Shown: positions 8,596-16,850, counted from the first letter of the stretch. The stretch is 56,129 bases of DNA from a bacterium (GCA_902812405.1 CADDZI010000008.1:1-56129); one strand, 5' to 3'. The notes: generated by a model from the sequence alone, not told the origin. A program made the numbers and translations.

Positions 8596-8653
8596 GTGCA
8601 GACCCTTGTGCTTTTTGAGACCGCCTCGACGTTCCTCTTACAAGGGTCTGCGC
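8596..8653. promoter_or_regulatory. Long inverted repeat between hppA and the permease
   Basis: CAGACCCTTGT (8599-8609) is matched perfectly by ACAAGGGTCTG (8640-8650). The pairing extends outward three more positions with one G-T, giving 14 bp around a loop of about 30 bases. It lies in the 152-base divergent gap between hppA (minus) and the permease (plus), 22 bases before the permease start. It could be an RNA stem in either leader or a DNA operator. On the minus strand TTGTAA and TCTCAA are 17 bases apart inside it, a weak promoter-like pair. Confidence 0.5.
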
Positions 8654-8675
8654 AGCGTCTGACTAAAGTCGGCCG

Positions 8676-9698
8676 GTGGTGCTGACATTCGTCCTCCGAC
8701 GCGCGGCGCGGCTGTGTGCGGTTCTACTGGCGATCAGCGCCGTGTCGTTCCTCCTCATCCATCTTATCCCGGGCAACCCGGCACAGATTCTCCTGGGGCA
8801 GCGAGCGACGCACGCCGACATCGTGCGTCTGACGCACGCTCTTGCGCTTGACCGGCCCTGGTACGTCCAGTACGTCACCTACCTGTGGCATGCTCTGCAC
8901 GGCGACCTGGGTGACTCTTTGGCCGATCATGTGCCGGTTGCGGAAAAGTTGGCAGCGTACTTTCCGGCCACGGTCGAGCTGGCAGCGGGGGGCATGGTCT
9001 TTGCGGTGGGCATCGGTGTACCGCTGGGGGTCCTTGCCGCAGTCTATCACAGACGTCTGATAGACATTGTTGCCAACCTCCTCGTCTTGGCCGGCGTGTC
9101 CGTACCGGTCTTTTGGCTGGGCTGGATGCTCCTGTGGCTGTTTGCCTATGAACCAAGCCGCGCCGGCCTCAACCTCTTCCCGTTGGCCGGACGCCTCTCG
9201 CCGGCGTACGACATACCGGTTCGCACCCATCTCGTCATACTGGATGCCGTGCTGGCAGGCAACGGGCGGGCCCTCCTGGATGCCCTCTGGCACTTGGCCT
9301 TGCCGGCGGTGACACTGGGAACCATACCCCTGGCGGTTATTGCCAAGATGACGCGGGCAGGCGTCCTTGAGGTATTGGGGAGCGATTACGTGCGGACCGC
9401 GCGCGCCAAAGGACTCAGGCCGTGGCGCGTCGTCATCCGGCACGCCTTGCGCAACGCCCTCGTGCCAGTGCTGACCGTTGCGGGGCTCCAAACCGGATTT
9501 TTACTGGGCGGCGCGGTTTTGACGGAAAGCATCTTTGCCTGGCCGGGCGTCGGCCGGCTGGCCTTTGAAGCCGTGAGTAACCGCGACTATCCGTTGATCA
9601 ACGGAACCATTCTCGTGTTTGCCGCGGCCTTTGCGGCGGTGAACTTTTGCGTTGATCTCGCCTACGCCTGGCTTGATCCCAAGGTGCGCTATGGGTAA
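8676..9698 (+). CDS. Peptide ABC transporter permease, DppB/OppB family
   Basis: 340 residues with six predicted membrane helices and a GTG start. It has the DppB N-terminus (FVLRRAARLCAVLLAISAVS, then LIHLIPGNPA) and the cytoplasmic EAA loop DYVRTARAKGLRPWRVVIRH, ending in ALRNALVPVLTVAG, which docks to the ATPase. It forms half of the membrane channel for peptide import. The expected DppC partner and ATPases do not follow, and the next gene is unrelated. It probably works with the binding protein at 4771, with the other parts elsewhere in the genome. Confidence 0.92.
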   Translation: MVLTFVLRRAARLCAVLLAISAVSFLLIHLIPGNPAQILLGQRATHADIVRLTHALALDRPWYVQYVTYLWHALHGDLGDSLADHVPVAEKLAAYFPATVELAAGGMVFAVGIGVPLGVLAAVYHRRLIDIVANLLVLAGVSVPVFWLGWMLLWLFAYEPSRAGLNLFPLAGRLSPAYDIPVRTHLVILDAVLAGNGRALLDALWHLALPAVTLGTIPLAVIAKMTRAGVLEVLGSDYVRTARAKGLRPWRVVIRHALRNALVPVLTVAGLQTGFLLGGAVLTESIFAWPGVGRLAFEAVSNRDYPLINGTILVFAAAFAAVNFCVDLAYAWLDPKVRYG

Positions 9699-9783
9699 AT
9701 ATGTAAGAGAGTGGGTACGAGGCGGAGTTGCCCGGCGCGGGAAGGATGCCGACGAGCCTGCGCAGGCGCTACGCCCGCGGTAG

Positions 9784-10239
9784 GTGAGACGCATGGCTGG
9801 CAGCGGCGACGGGCCTTCGGTTGCCGACCTCGAACGGCGCCTGTCGCTCTTAGTGGACCGTGATTTGAGCCGGCGTTTGGTCGCGATCTATCCTGGACTG
9901 TACCCCCGCTTTCATGGACGCTACCGGCAAGGTGCCGGCGTCCCGTTTGTCGTGTTTCCCGCGGCACCCAAGGAACGCGGGCGGGTCGTCCGGGCGCTCA
10001 TCGTCGCCACCTTGGTCTTTGCGATTGGTGCCGCCTGCCTGTATGCATCAGCTCAAGAACGGCTTGAGCATCGGCCGACGCTGACCGTGTGGGCGCACGC
10101 ACTTGCCGTCTGCGGGAAAGATGATGAACGCCCATTGCAAGGCGCCGGCCATTCCTGTTTGCTCAGCACCAGAGCCTCAGGTTCGGCTGAGCCATCCAAC
10201 TGGTCTCGGGCCACGTCTGGAACTGGCTGGCCGAGCTGA
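9784..10239 (+). CDS. Hypothetical protein with one membrane segment
   Basis: 151 residues from a GTG start (an ATG lies 9 bases further in). The N-terminal two thirds looks like a real protein: DLERRLSLLVDRDLSRRLVA, then an aromatic stretch and one hydrophobic segment (VVRALIVATLVFAIGAACLY, about residues 68-87). The last 45 residues are Ser/Gly-rich, unconvincing as protein, and run antisense to another minus-strand reading frame. The true C-terminus may therefore have been replaced by inserted sequence. I do not recognise a family. Confidence 0.4.
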   Translation: MRRMAGSGDGPSVADLERRLSLLVDRDLSRRLVAIYPGLYPRFHGRYRQGAGVPFVVFPAAPKERGRVVRALIVATLVFAIGAACLYASAQERLEHRPTLTVWAHALAVCGKDDERPLQGAGHSCLLSTRASGSAEPSNWSRATSGTGWPS

Positions 10240-10275
10240 TTCCGCTGCGAAACGGGAGCGATCCACCGGAACTGA

Positions 10276-10542
10276 CTACTCGCCATCCTGGTGCCGCTGG
10301 CCGGGCGAAACGACGCTCTCGGCAATCTGTTCCGGTGTGATCTGGATGGCGCTGTTCCGCTTGATCATCGCTGCGATCTCGGTATCGGTCTTGCCCTGTT
10401 TGCGCAAGGACTCAATTTCGTCGCTGATCATTCCCACGAACGCCTGGATCGGGAACAGCTCTGGACCGAGCCCAGCAGCTGAACGGAGCGCTTTTTGAGC
10501 TTTGAGGACTTCTTCGAGGGGATACACCTGCGGCTCACTCAT
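10276..10542 (-). CDS. Conserved small hypothetical protein
   Basis: 88 residues, acidic to neutral, with no membrane segment. The sequence (YPLEEVLKAQKALRSAAGLG, then FPIQAFVGMISDEIESLRKQ) has clear amphipathic helices and natural-looking composition, unlike the shadow frames around it. I believe it belongs to a conserved family of unknown function but cannot name it. It has a Shine-Dalgarno AAAGGA (minus strand, 10552-10558) that lies inside a small hairpin. It is the only leftward gene between 8.6 and 29.8 kb. Confidence 0.7.
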   Translation of the reverse strand: MSEPQVYPLEEVLKAQKALRSAAGLGPELFPIQAFVGMISDEIESLRKQGKTDTEIAAMIKRNSAIQITPEQIAESVVSPGQRHQDGE

Positions 10543-10553
10543 GGGGTTCTATC

Positions 10554-10570
10554 CTTTCGCAGTACGAAAG
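10554..10570 (-). promoter_or_regulatory. Hairpin covering the ribosome binding site of the 10276-10542 gene
   Basis: CTTTCG and CGAAAG form a 6-bp stem around a 5-base loop. On the minus strand the 3' arm contains the start of AAAGGA, the only Shine-Dalgarno-like sequence before the ATG at 10542. Folding would hide part of the ribosome binding site. Confidence 0.4.
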
Positions 10571-10789
10571 TACCGCCGGTTCAACATTCCTATGCGCTAC
10601 GTTCCAGCCCTGCAACGCGCTCCCGTCAGGTGGTTGCCTCAGATCGACCTCCGGCGCCGTTGTCGAAGGAACCAATCACTGCTTGCTGCAAGCCGGTGCG
10701 CTCTTCCCTGGGGACTGTTGACGCGGAACCCGCGGTGCGCGAAAGGTGTCGATGAGCTGTGTGCCGTCCATCACCGCCCGTTCGTCCAG

Positions 10790-10807
10790 CCATATGGTAC
10801 CATGTGG
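10790..10807. promoter_or_regulatory. 18-bp near-perfect dyad upstream of the FHA gene
   Basis: CCATATGGTACCATGTGG equals its own reverse complement except at one symmetric pair (T/G). There is no loop, so it looks like a protein-binding site on DNA rather than an RNA hairpin. It is 33 bases before the FHA protein start. The rest of the 297-base gap from 10543 shows no gene that I can support. Confidence 0.4.
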
Positions 10808-10839
10808 CCACACGCCGGTACCCTAGGAGGCTCACCAAC

Positions 10840-11400
10840 ATGCCGGGCAAAACCGCACAGGGCCCCTACCAGACGTCGGCCGAATCCCAAGCACGTCGTG
10901 CCGGCAGCCTGTCGGGCCGGCGCGCGCGGGTCTGCGAACGATGCTTCGCGCGCAACGAAGCCGGCAACACGTACTGTAAGGTCTGCGGCGAAGAACTTCC
11001 CGAGACCCTCGTCGAGGCCGACGAGGACGCAACCCGTCACCTTGTCCCGGCCGTCGCCCGGGCGCAGCTGATCGTGGAGGCGGGTAGTGGTGGCGTCGCC
11101 GAGTTTTGGCTTGAGAAGGACGTGTCGCTTGTCGGGCGTTCCTCGCCTGCAGACGGTATTGTCCCGGACGTGGATTTAACGGACGTCGATCCTCGCCGCA
11201 TCGTTTCCCGCCGGCATGCGTTCATCATCCGCAAGCGCGGCGGTTTTGCCGTCGAGGATCTCGAGAGCATTAACGGGACATTCCTGAACGGCGTGCAGCG
11301 GCTGCAGCCACACGCCCAGACCCTGCTGCGTGACGGAGACCAGATTACGTTCGGCGATGTGCGGTGTATCTTCTGGACACAGACCGAGGTTCCGGCTTGA
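10840..11400 (+). CDS. Zinc-ribbon and FHA domain protein
   Basis: 186 residues. The N-terminal part has a zinc ribbon with CERCFARNEAGNTYCKVC, two CxxC pairs near residues 29 and 46. The C-terminal part is an FHA domain: VSLVGRSSPADG, then RIVSRRHAFIIRK and SINGTFLNGVQR. These carry the Arg, Ser-x-x-His and Asn residues that bind phosphothreonine. FHA proteins read Ser/Thr kinase signals, often in cell division or secretion. ATG 10840 follows a perfect AGGAGG at 10825-10830. No kinase or phosphatase is nearby, so its partner is unknown. Confidence 0.9.
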   Translation: MPGKTAQGPYQTSAESQARRAGSLSGRRARVCERCFARNEAGNTYCKVCGEELPETLVEADEDATRHLVPAVARAQLIVEAGSGGVAEFWLEKDVSLVGRSSPADGIVPDVDLTDVDPRRIVSRRHAFIIRKRGGFAVEDLESINGTFLNGVQRLQPHAQTLLRDGDQITFGDVRCIFWTQTEVPA

Positions 11401-11596
11401 CCGGCCTGCAGGCATCTCCCGGGCCCGGACCCAGGGATCGCAAAAAAACGTAAAACCGGCTACATACAAAAAAAGGGAAGAAGCGTCAGAATGGGTAAAA
11501 GGCGGTCCCTGGCGTTACACAAGCGTCAGGAGGCTGGTGTCTTGTCGTTTACGATAAAGACATGCGGCTCGCAATCGCCCGCCGGAGGTCGGAAAG

Positions 11597-11851
11597 ATGG
11601 CCGCCCGCCGCCGTACACAAGCCCGCAAGCGCCCCAAAGTGTGGATCACCTCGGGCGAAGTCGCCCGCGCTCTCAATATGACCGACGGGGCGATTCGGCG
11701 GTGGGCGCGCGAAGGTCTGTTGGAAGCCATCAAGACGCCGGGTGGCCAGTATCGCTTTCGCCGAACCGCGGTTGCCAATCTCATCAAGACACGGCGCATG
11801 CCGAGGGCAAGCTCAGCCGGCTCAGACCGGCCGGGTGCGGAAAACCGATGA
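11597..11851 (+). CDS. BldC-like MerR-family HTH DNA-binding protein
   Basis: 84 residues. The core VWITSGEVARALNMTDGAIR, then RWAREGLLEAIKTPGGQYRF, is a MerR/excisionase-type winged helix-turn-helix with no effector domain, the form of BldC in actinobacteria. The tail is basic and Ser-rich. GGAGG lies 8 bases before the ATG. Its stop overlaps the sigma-factor start (ATGA), so the two are made together. It may set promoter choice alongside that sigma factor. The 196-base gap before it is A-rich for this genome and probably holds the promoter. Confidence 0.85.
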   Translation: MAARRRTQARKRPKVWITSGEVARALNMTDGAIRRWAREGLLEAIKTPGGQYRFRRTAVANLIKTRRMPRASSAGSDRPGAENR

Positions 11852-12726
11852 GTTTCCACCGCCGTCCGCAGGAGACGTGCGTGATCAACGGCGTTCGTCT
11901 GAGCCGCGAAGAGGTTATCCACAAGTACCTGCACCTGGTCAAGTACGTCGCGGGCCGCATTTCGGTCAACCTGCCGCCGCACGTTGAGATTGAAGACTTG
12001 ATCAATGAAGGGATTCTGGGCCTGATCGACGCCATCGGCAAATACGACGACTCGCGGGGCGTCAAGTTTGAAACCTACGCCATCACCCGTATTAACGGAG
12101 CAATCCTCGACGCTCTCCGGGCGTTGGACTGGGTGCCGCGGGCGGTGCGTCAGAAGGCGCGCGCGCTGGAACGCGTCTTCGCGGAGCTGGAGAACAAATT
12201 GGCCCGCGTGCCAACCGACCGCGAGGTTGCCAAGGCTCTGGGCGTGCCGTTGAAAGACTATCACACTCTCTTGCTCAAGATCCGCGGCACGTCCATCCTG
12301 TCGCTGGAAGAATTTCTGCCCAACGAGAAGGGCCACGATGTCGCCCTCCTCGACACCTTGCGTGATACGGGGCCGGAGGCGACGCACGTCTTGGAGTCCG
12401 CTGAGATCCGGGCGACGCTGGCGCACGCGGTGGAGAGCCTCCCGCCCCAGGAGCGAACCGTCATTCAGCTCTACTATTTTGAAAATTTCACGCTGAAGGA
12501 TATCAAGAACGTCCTCGAGGTCTCCGAATCACGGGTATCGCAGATTCACGCTCAGGCGGTGATCCGGTTACGATCGAAACTGCGGGTGCTCCAGAGCGAC
12601 ATGGGCTACCGGGATGGAGACCCGACCCTCAAGCAAAAGTACGTGCGCAAGAAGCCTGCACCTCAGGTGACGAACGTGCCGACGCGGATGTCCGACCGGC
12701 GCGCCCCACGCGCCGCCTCGGGCTAG
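11848..12726 (+). CDS. RNA polymerase sigma factor, FliA/WhiG (sigma-28) family
   Basis: 292 residues. Region 2 is LVKYVAGRISVNLPPHVEIE, followed by DLINEGILGLIDAIGKYDDS and the FliA/WhiG hallmark DALRALDWVPRAVRQKAR. Region 3 is PTDREVAKALGV, and region 4 is LPPQERTVIQLYYFENFTLK with a helix-turn-helix at SESRVSQIHAQA. The lysine-rich tail is extra. Such factors direct flagellar genes in motile bacteria and sporulation genes in Streptomyces. No flagellar operon is present here. No anti-sigma gene is adjacent; the partner is the BldC-like protein upstream. Confidence 0.93.
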   Translation: MSFHRRPQETCVINGVRLSREEVIHKYLHLVKYVAGRISVNLPPHVEIEDLINEGILGLIDAIGKYDDSRGVKFETYAITRINGAILDALRALDWVPRAVRQKARALERVFAELENKLARVPTDREVAKALGVPLKDYHTLLLKIRGTSILSLEEFLPNEKGHDVALLDTLRDTGPEATHVLESAEIRATLAHAVESLPPQERTVIQLYYFENFTLKDIKNVLEVSESRVSQIHAQAVIRLRSKLRVLQSDMGYRDGDPTLKQKYVRKKPAPQVTNVPTRMSDRRAPRAASG

Positions 12727-12781
12727 TCCCCGGGGCAGTGCGCGCAAACGGCGATGTGCCGGCCCGTGCAAAAATGAGCCT

Positions 12782-13792
12782 GTGGCTGCCGCACCCGCGG
12801 TTGCGCCGACGGGCGAACGCCCACCCTCTGAGCCGCGCACCCTCCGAGCGAGCGGACCGGAACGGACGATTCGCGAAGCCGCCCGCATGCGCTGGCTCGA
12901 TGCTGTGCGGGAAGGCCTGGCCAAGACGCGCGAGAGTTTGGCCGGACACCTCAACGCCCTCGTTGGGCGCCAGCTGGTTGACGACGAGTTCTGGGAGCGC
13001 CTCGAAGAGACACTGATTGGCGCCGACTTCGGCGTTACCACCAGTGAGAAGATCGTGGCTGACCTCAAGATTGCGGCCGCCCAGCAAAACCTCAAGACGG
13101 CGGATGCCGTCATTCGCGTCTTCAAACGCGACGTTGCGGACTACCTGCGGCACCCGGCGATGGCGCCGGTCCCGCCCGCCGGACGGCCCCACGTGGTGCT
13201 CGTCGTCGGCGTCAATGGCTCGGGTAAAACGACCACGATCGGAAAGCTGGCCGCACAGCACAGCCGGGAGGGGCGAACGGTTCTGCTGGTTGCCGGAGAC
13301 ACCTTTCGGGCCGCGGCCGCCGAGCAGCTGGCGGTCTGGGCGGATCGGGCCGGGGCGGGTCTTGTCCGCGGCGCACCGGGTGCGGACCCCGCGGCCGTCG
13401 TGTTCGACGGTTTGGCGGCCGCCCAGGCGCGCGGTACCGATGTCGTCTTCATCGATACCGCGGGCCGCTTGCAGACCAAGCACAACCTCATGGAAGAGCT
13501 AAAGAAGATCCGCCGCGTCTGCGCCCGCGCGGTGCCCGGGGCGCCGCACGAGACCCTCCTCGTGCTGGATGCTACGACCGGCCAAAATGCCCTGTCCCAG
13601 GCTCGGCAGTTCACCGATGCGGTCGGCGTGACCGGTATCGTCCTCACGAAGCTGGACAGCACGGCCAAAGGCGGGATAATCGTGGCTGTGATGGACCAAG
13701 TTGACGTTCCGGTCAAGTACGTCGGCCTGGGCGAACACATCGATCGGTTGCGCCCCTTCGACCCGCGAGGGTATGTCGAGGCGCTCTTGTAA
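12782..13792 (+). CDS. ftsY: Signal recognition particle receptor FtsY
   Basis: 336 residues. The NG core has a four-helix N domain ([20 protein letters not shown]), the P-loop [29 protein letters not shown], the Asp-Thr-Ala-Gly-Arg motif DTAGRLQ, and [10 protein letters not shown]. FtsY docks ribosome-nascent chain-SRP complexes at the membrane translocon. The N-terminal extension is short, about 35 residues. The start is GTG 12782 by extent; internal ATG codons near 12887 are alternatives. It lies directly upstream of recA. Confidence 0.96.
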   Translation: MAAAPAVAPTGERPPSEPRTLRASGPERTIREAARMRWLDAVREGLAKTRESLAGHLNALVGRQLVDDEFWERLEETLIGADFGVTTSEKIVADLKIAAAQQNLKTADAVIRVFKRDVADYLRHPAMAPVPPAGRPHVVLVVGVNGSGKTTTIGKLAAQHSREGRTVLLVAGDTFRAAAAEQLAVWADRAGAGLVRGAPGADPAAVVFDGLAAAQARGTDVVFIDTAGRLQTKHNLMEELKKIRRVCARAVPGAPHETLLVLDATTGQNALSQARQFTDAVGVTGIVLTKLDSTAKGGIIVAVMDQVDVPVKYVGLGEHIDRLRPFDPRGYVEALL

Positions 13793-13827
13793 TCCTCACA
13801 GCACCACGCCGCATCGGGGAGACAACG

Positions 13828-14874
13828 TTGCCGGATAAAGATAAGGAACGAGCGCTGGAAAGCGCGATGGCGCAAATCGAGCGCCAATTCGGGAAAGGCT
13901 CGATCATGAAATTGGGGGAGGCCGCCGCCAACATGCAGATCGAGGTCATTCCCACCGGATCCCTTGCGCTGGACCTGGCACTCGGGGTTGGCGGATTGCC
14001 GCGCGGCCGGGTCGTCGAAATCTACGGGCCGGAATCGTCGGGCAAGACGACGCTGACTCTGCACGTCATTGCCGAGGCGCAGCGCGCGGGGGGCGTCGCC
14101 GCCTTCATCGACGTCGAGCACGCCCTGGACCCGGCCTACGCCAGAAACCTGGGCGTTGATCTCGATAACTTGCTCATCTCGCAGCCGGACACAGGCGAGC
14201 AAGCCCTAGACATCGCGGAAATGCTCGTGCGCTCCAACGCCGTGGATGTCGTCGTCGTCGATTCGGTCGCCGCTTTGGTGCCCCGCGCGGAAATCGAGGG
14301 CGACATGGGTGACGCCCACGTCGGTCTGCAAGCCCGCCTCATGTCCCAGGCTCTGCGCAAGCTGACCGCCGCTATCAGCAAATCGCGGACCACGATGATC
14401 TTCATCAACCAAATTCGGGAAAAGGTCGGGGTCATGTTCGGCAATCCCGAGACGACGAGCGGCGGGCGGGCGCTCAAGTTCTACGCCTCCGTCCGCATCG
14501 ACATCCGGAAGCTGGAGCACATTAAGAGCGGCAGCGATGCCATCGGCTCGCGTACCCGGGTCAAAGTCGTCAAGAACAAAGTCGCACCGCCCTTCCAAGT
14601 GGCTGAATTCGACATTATGTACGGCAAGGGCATTAGCCGCAGCGGCGACCTCATTGACCTGGGTCTTAAGCACGAGATCATCGGCAAGAGCGGTTCGTGG
14701 TACACCTATGGCGACCAGCGCATTGGCCAAGGCCGCGAAAACGCCAAACAGTACCTGGAAGAACACCCCGAGGTTGCGGATGAGATCGAGACGCGCCTGC
14801 GAGCGGCATTTGTTCGGCAGCCGGGTCTCGCTCCCGAGAACGGCTCGACGCGCTACGCAGTCGTCAGCGAGTAG
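13828..14874 (+). CDS. recA: Recombinase RecA
   Basis: 348 residues from a TTG start. Conserved features include the Walker A loop [14 protein letters not shown] (about residue 66), [34 protein letters not shown] and the DNA-binding loop 2 region [15 protein letters not shown]. RecA forms filaments on single-stranded DNA, drives strand exchange, and triggers LexA self-cleavage. The 35-base gap to ftsY holds no CGAAC-N4-GTTCG box. SOS control, if any, must act from further upstream or not at all. Confidence 0.98.
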   Translation: MPDKDKERALESAMAQIERQFGKGSIMKLGEAAANMQIEVIPTGSLALDLALGVGGLPRGRVVEIYGPESSGKTTLTLHVIAEAQRAGGVAAFIDVEHALDPAYARNLGVDLDNLLISQPDTGEQALDIAEMLVRSNAVDVVVVDSVAALVPRAEIEGDMGDAHVGLQARLMSQALRKLTAAISKSRTTMIFINQIREKVGVMFGNPETTSGGRALKFYASVRIDIRKLEHIKSGSDAIGSRTRVKVVKNKVAPPFQVAEFDIMYGKGISRSGDLIDLGLKHEIIGKSGSWYTYGDQRIGQGRENAKQYLEEHPEVADEIETRLRAAFVRQPGLAPENGSTRYAVVSE

Positions 14875-14876
14875 GG

Positions 14877-15377
14877 ATGGCGGTGGTGGCCCACACATCA
14901 GCCCACGCCGGCGGGGAGGATGCGGCGTACCAAGCGGCCGTGCGCCTCTTGGCAGCTCGCCGTCTCTCCAAGGCCGGCCTAGCCCGCAAGCTGCGCGAGC
15001 GCGGATTCGCACCCCACGCCGTGGCACAAGCCGTCGCCGTCTGCGAGCGGAAGGGCTTCGTTGACGATCGCGCCTACGCCCAGCTGCACGTCATGAGCAC
15101 GTTGGAACGCAAGGCGGTTGGCCCGGCACGCTTGTTGCGTGAGCTCGTGACTCGCGGCATCGAGCCCGATCTGGCCCGGGCCGTGGTTGAGGAAAGCGCT
15201 GCCGCTAGTCCCGAGCACATCGAGCGTGCTCTGGGCCGGCTGGAAGCCCTACGGCCAGGGGAGCGACCCGACCGAGTGGCCCGCCGTCTGACACGTTTGG
15301 GTTTCACGCCGGCTCAGATCGCCCGGGCGCTACGGGGGCGTCAGGTGCCCTGCGTTGGTCTCGAGGATCTGGCGTGA
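14877..15377 (+). CDS. recX: Regulatory protein RecX
   Basis: 166 residues, starting 2 bases after recA. It shows the three-helix repeats of RecX: LLAARRLSKAGLARKLRERG, CERKGFVDDRAYAQL and RRLTRLGFTPAQIARALR. RecX binds in the RecA filament groove and limits its extension or activity. The recA-recX pairing is common. The end overlaps the extended start of the following pgeF reading frame by 23 bases. Confidence 0.92.
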   Translation: MAVVAHTSAHAGGEDAAYQAAVRLLAARRLSKAGLARKLRERGFAPHAVAQAVAVCERKGFVDDRAYAQLHVMSTLERKAVGPARLLRELVTRGIEPDLARAVVEESAAASPEHIERALGRLEALRPGERPDRVARRLTRLGFTPAQIARALRGRQVPCVGLEDLA

Positions 15378-16146
15378 CGTGACCCAGACGCACCCACAGG
15401 CGCTCGCAGACGAGGTGTGGGAAGGCGACACGGCGTTTATCATGGGCGGGGTCGCTGATATCGGACTACGTGCGATCATGAGCACCGCCGCCTTCGATGC
15501 CCGTGACAGGGAGGCGCTCGAGCGCTGGCTGCAGGCATGCAAAGTTCCGGCGGATGTGCCGCGGGCCTCGGTCCGGCAGGTGCACGGCGCCACCATCGTG
15601 CCCGCGCGGGACGCGCTTGAGAGCCAGCCGGAGGCGGACGGTTTGTGGACGGACGACGTCAACGTGGCGCTCCTCGTTCGAGTCGCCGACTGTGCTCCGA
15701 TCTGGCTGGCAGACGAAGGAAGTTCCCGCTGCGCTTTACTCCACGCCGGCTGGCGAGGCTTGGCGTCGGGTATCGTCACACGAGCCGTCGGCACGCTGGT
15801 CGAAGCGGGGACAAACATGCGCCGGCTCCGTATCGGCATCGGGCCGCATCTGCAACCGTGCTGTTGTGAAGTCGGGCCCGAGGTGGCCGCCGCTTTTTCG
15901 GTGTGGCCCGGGGCCCTGCGGTCTGCCCGGAGTCTGCGCACGCGCATCCGGCAGGATAGTGTCGCGCTCGACATGACGGCGGTTGCGGTGGCTCAGGCCC
16001 GCGCTGCCGGCGTTATCGAGACAAAAATCACCGCGGCGAGCTCATGCACGCGCTGCCGGGCGGATGCCTTCCATTCCTACCGCCGAAACGGCGCGGGCGG
16101 GCCCCTCATGGCGGCGGTCGCCGTTCGCCGGATGGAGCCGGCGTGA
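15355..16146 (+). CDS. pgeF: Peptidoglycan editing factor PgeF (laccase-domain, DUF152)
   Basis: 263 residues from TTG 15355. The metal-site residues of the YfiH/PgeF family are visible: His77 in VRQVHGAT, Cys113 in VADCAPIWLAD and His130 in LLHAGWRGLASG. The CCCEVGPEV and SSCTRCRADAFHSYRR blocks are also present. The family acts on misincorporated amino acids in peptidoglycan precursors; older annotations call it polyphenol oxidase. The N-terminus is divergent, and a start at ATG 15442 would remove it and the overlap with recX. The stop overlaps the next start by 4 bases. Confidence 0.88.
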   Translation: MVSRIWRDVTQTHPQALADEVWEGDTAFIMGGVADIGLRAIMSTAAFDARDREALERWLQACKVPADVPRASVRQVHGATIVPARDALESQPEADGLWTDDVNVALLVRVADCAPIWLADEGSSRCALLHAGWRGLASGIVTRAVGTLVEAGTNMRRLRIGIGPHLQPCCCEVGPEVAAAFSVWPGALRSARSLRTRIRQDSVALDMTAVAVAQARAAGVIETKITAASSCTRCRADAFHSYRRNGAGGPLMAAVAVRRMEPA

Positions 16147-16850
16147 ACGCGGGTCCTCCCGGGCGCGGTCAGATCCTCATTGTGGAGGATGACCCACATA
16201 CTGCCGAACTCCTGACGACGGTCGCAGGTGAGGAAGGCTACACGCCGATCGTGGCCTTCGACGGACTTTCGGCGCTGCGTCGCGCCCGGGATTGCCGACC
16301 GGATCTGGTCATTGTGGACGTCGGCCTACCGGGCCTGGATGGTTTCGAGGTATGCCGCCGGTTGCGCAAGGAGAGCGCCGTTCCGGTCGTCATCGTTTCC
16401 GCGCGTCACGACGAGGTTGACAAAGTCGTCGGTTTGGAGATCGGTGCCGACGATTATCTGAGCAAGCCATTCTCACCGCGCGAGTTGCGGGCGCGCCTTC
16501 GTGCCGTCCTGCGGCGGGCCGGCGCCGAGCCAGCGGTTCCCGGCATGGTGAGGCAGCGGGGCAACCTGTGCGTGGATGCGGATAAGAGGGAAGTCAGCCT
16601 CGCAGGCCGCGCGGTTCGTTTAAAGCCCAAAGAGTTTGAGGTGCTCTGGCTTTTGGTCAAGAACGAGGGACGGGTTTTTACTCGCGATCAGCTGATTGCG
16701 GCGGTGTGGGGCTTCGATTTCGAGGGTGATCCACGAACGGTAGACGTCCACGTGCGGCGTATCCGGCGCGCCTTGGGCGAAAGCGGTGCCGCTCCGCGCT
16801 ACCTGCACACGGTGCACGGCGTCGGCTACAAGTTCGCTGTGGTCACGTGA
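16143..16850 (+). CDS. OmpR/PhoB-family response regulator
   Basis: 235 residues from a GTG that overlaps the pgeF stop. The receiver domain has the acidic pair in ILIVEDDPHT (Asp16-17), the likely phosphorylation site Asp59 in LVIVDVGLPGLDG, and Lys108 in YLSKPF. The C-terminal winged helix ends with the recognition region RTVDVHVRRIRRALGE and the wing YLHTVHGVGYKF. It binds DNA as a phosphorylated dimer. The histidine kinase that follows overlaps it by 4 bases and is the obvious partner. Confidence 0.95.
   Translation: MNAGPPGRGQILIVEDDPHTAELLTTVAGEEGYTPIVAFDGLSALRRARDCRPDLVIVDVGLPGLDGFEVCRRLRKESAVPVVIVSARHDEVDKVVGLEIGADDYLSKPFSPRELRARLRAVLRRAGAEPAVPGMVRQRGNLCVDADKREVSLAGRAVRLKPKEFEVLWLLVKNEGRVFTRDQLIAAVWGFDFEGDPRTVDVHVRRIRRALGESGAAPRYLHTVHGVGYKFAVVT

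Noticed and set aside
9756-9767. Perfect palindrome GCCTGCGCAGGC after the permease gene
   Set aside because: Twelve bases of GC-rich palindrome are likely by chance at this composition, and there is no T-run to make it a terminator.
11535-11560. Sigma-28 type promoter (TTTACGATAAAG) before the BldC-like gene
   Set aside because: Only the -10-like CGATAA fits; no TAAA-type -35 is at the right distance.
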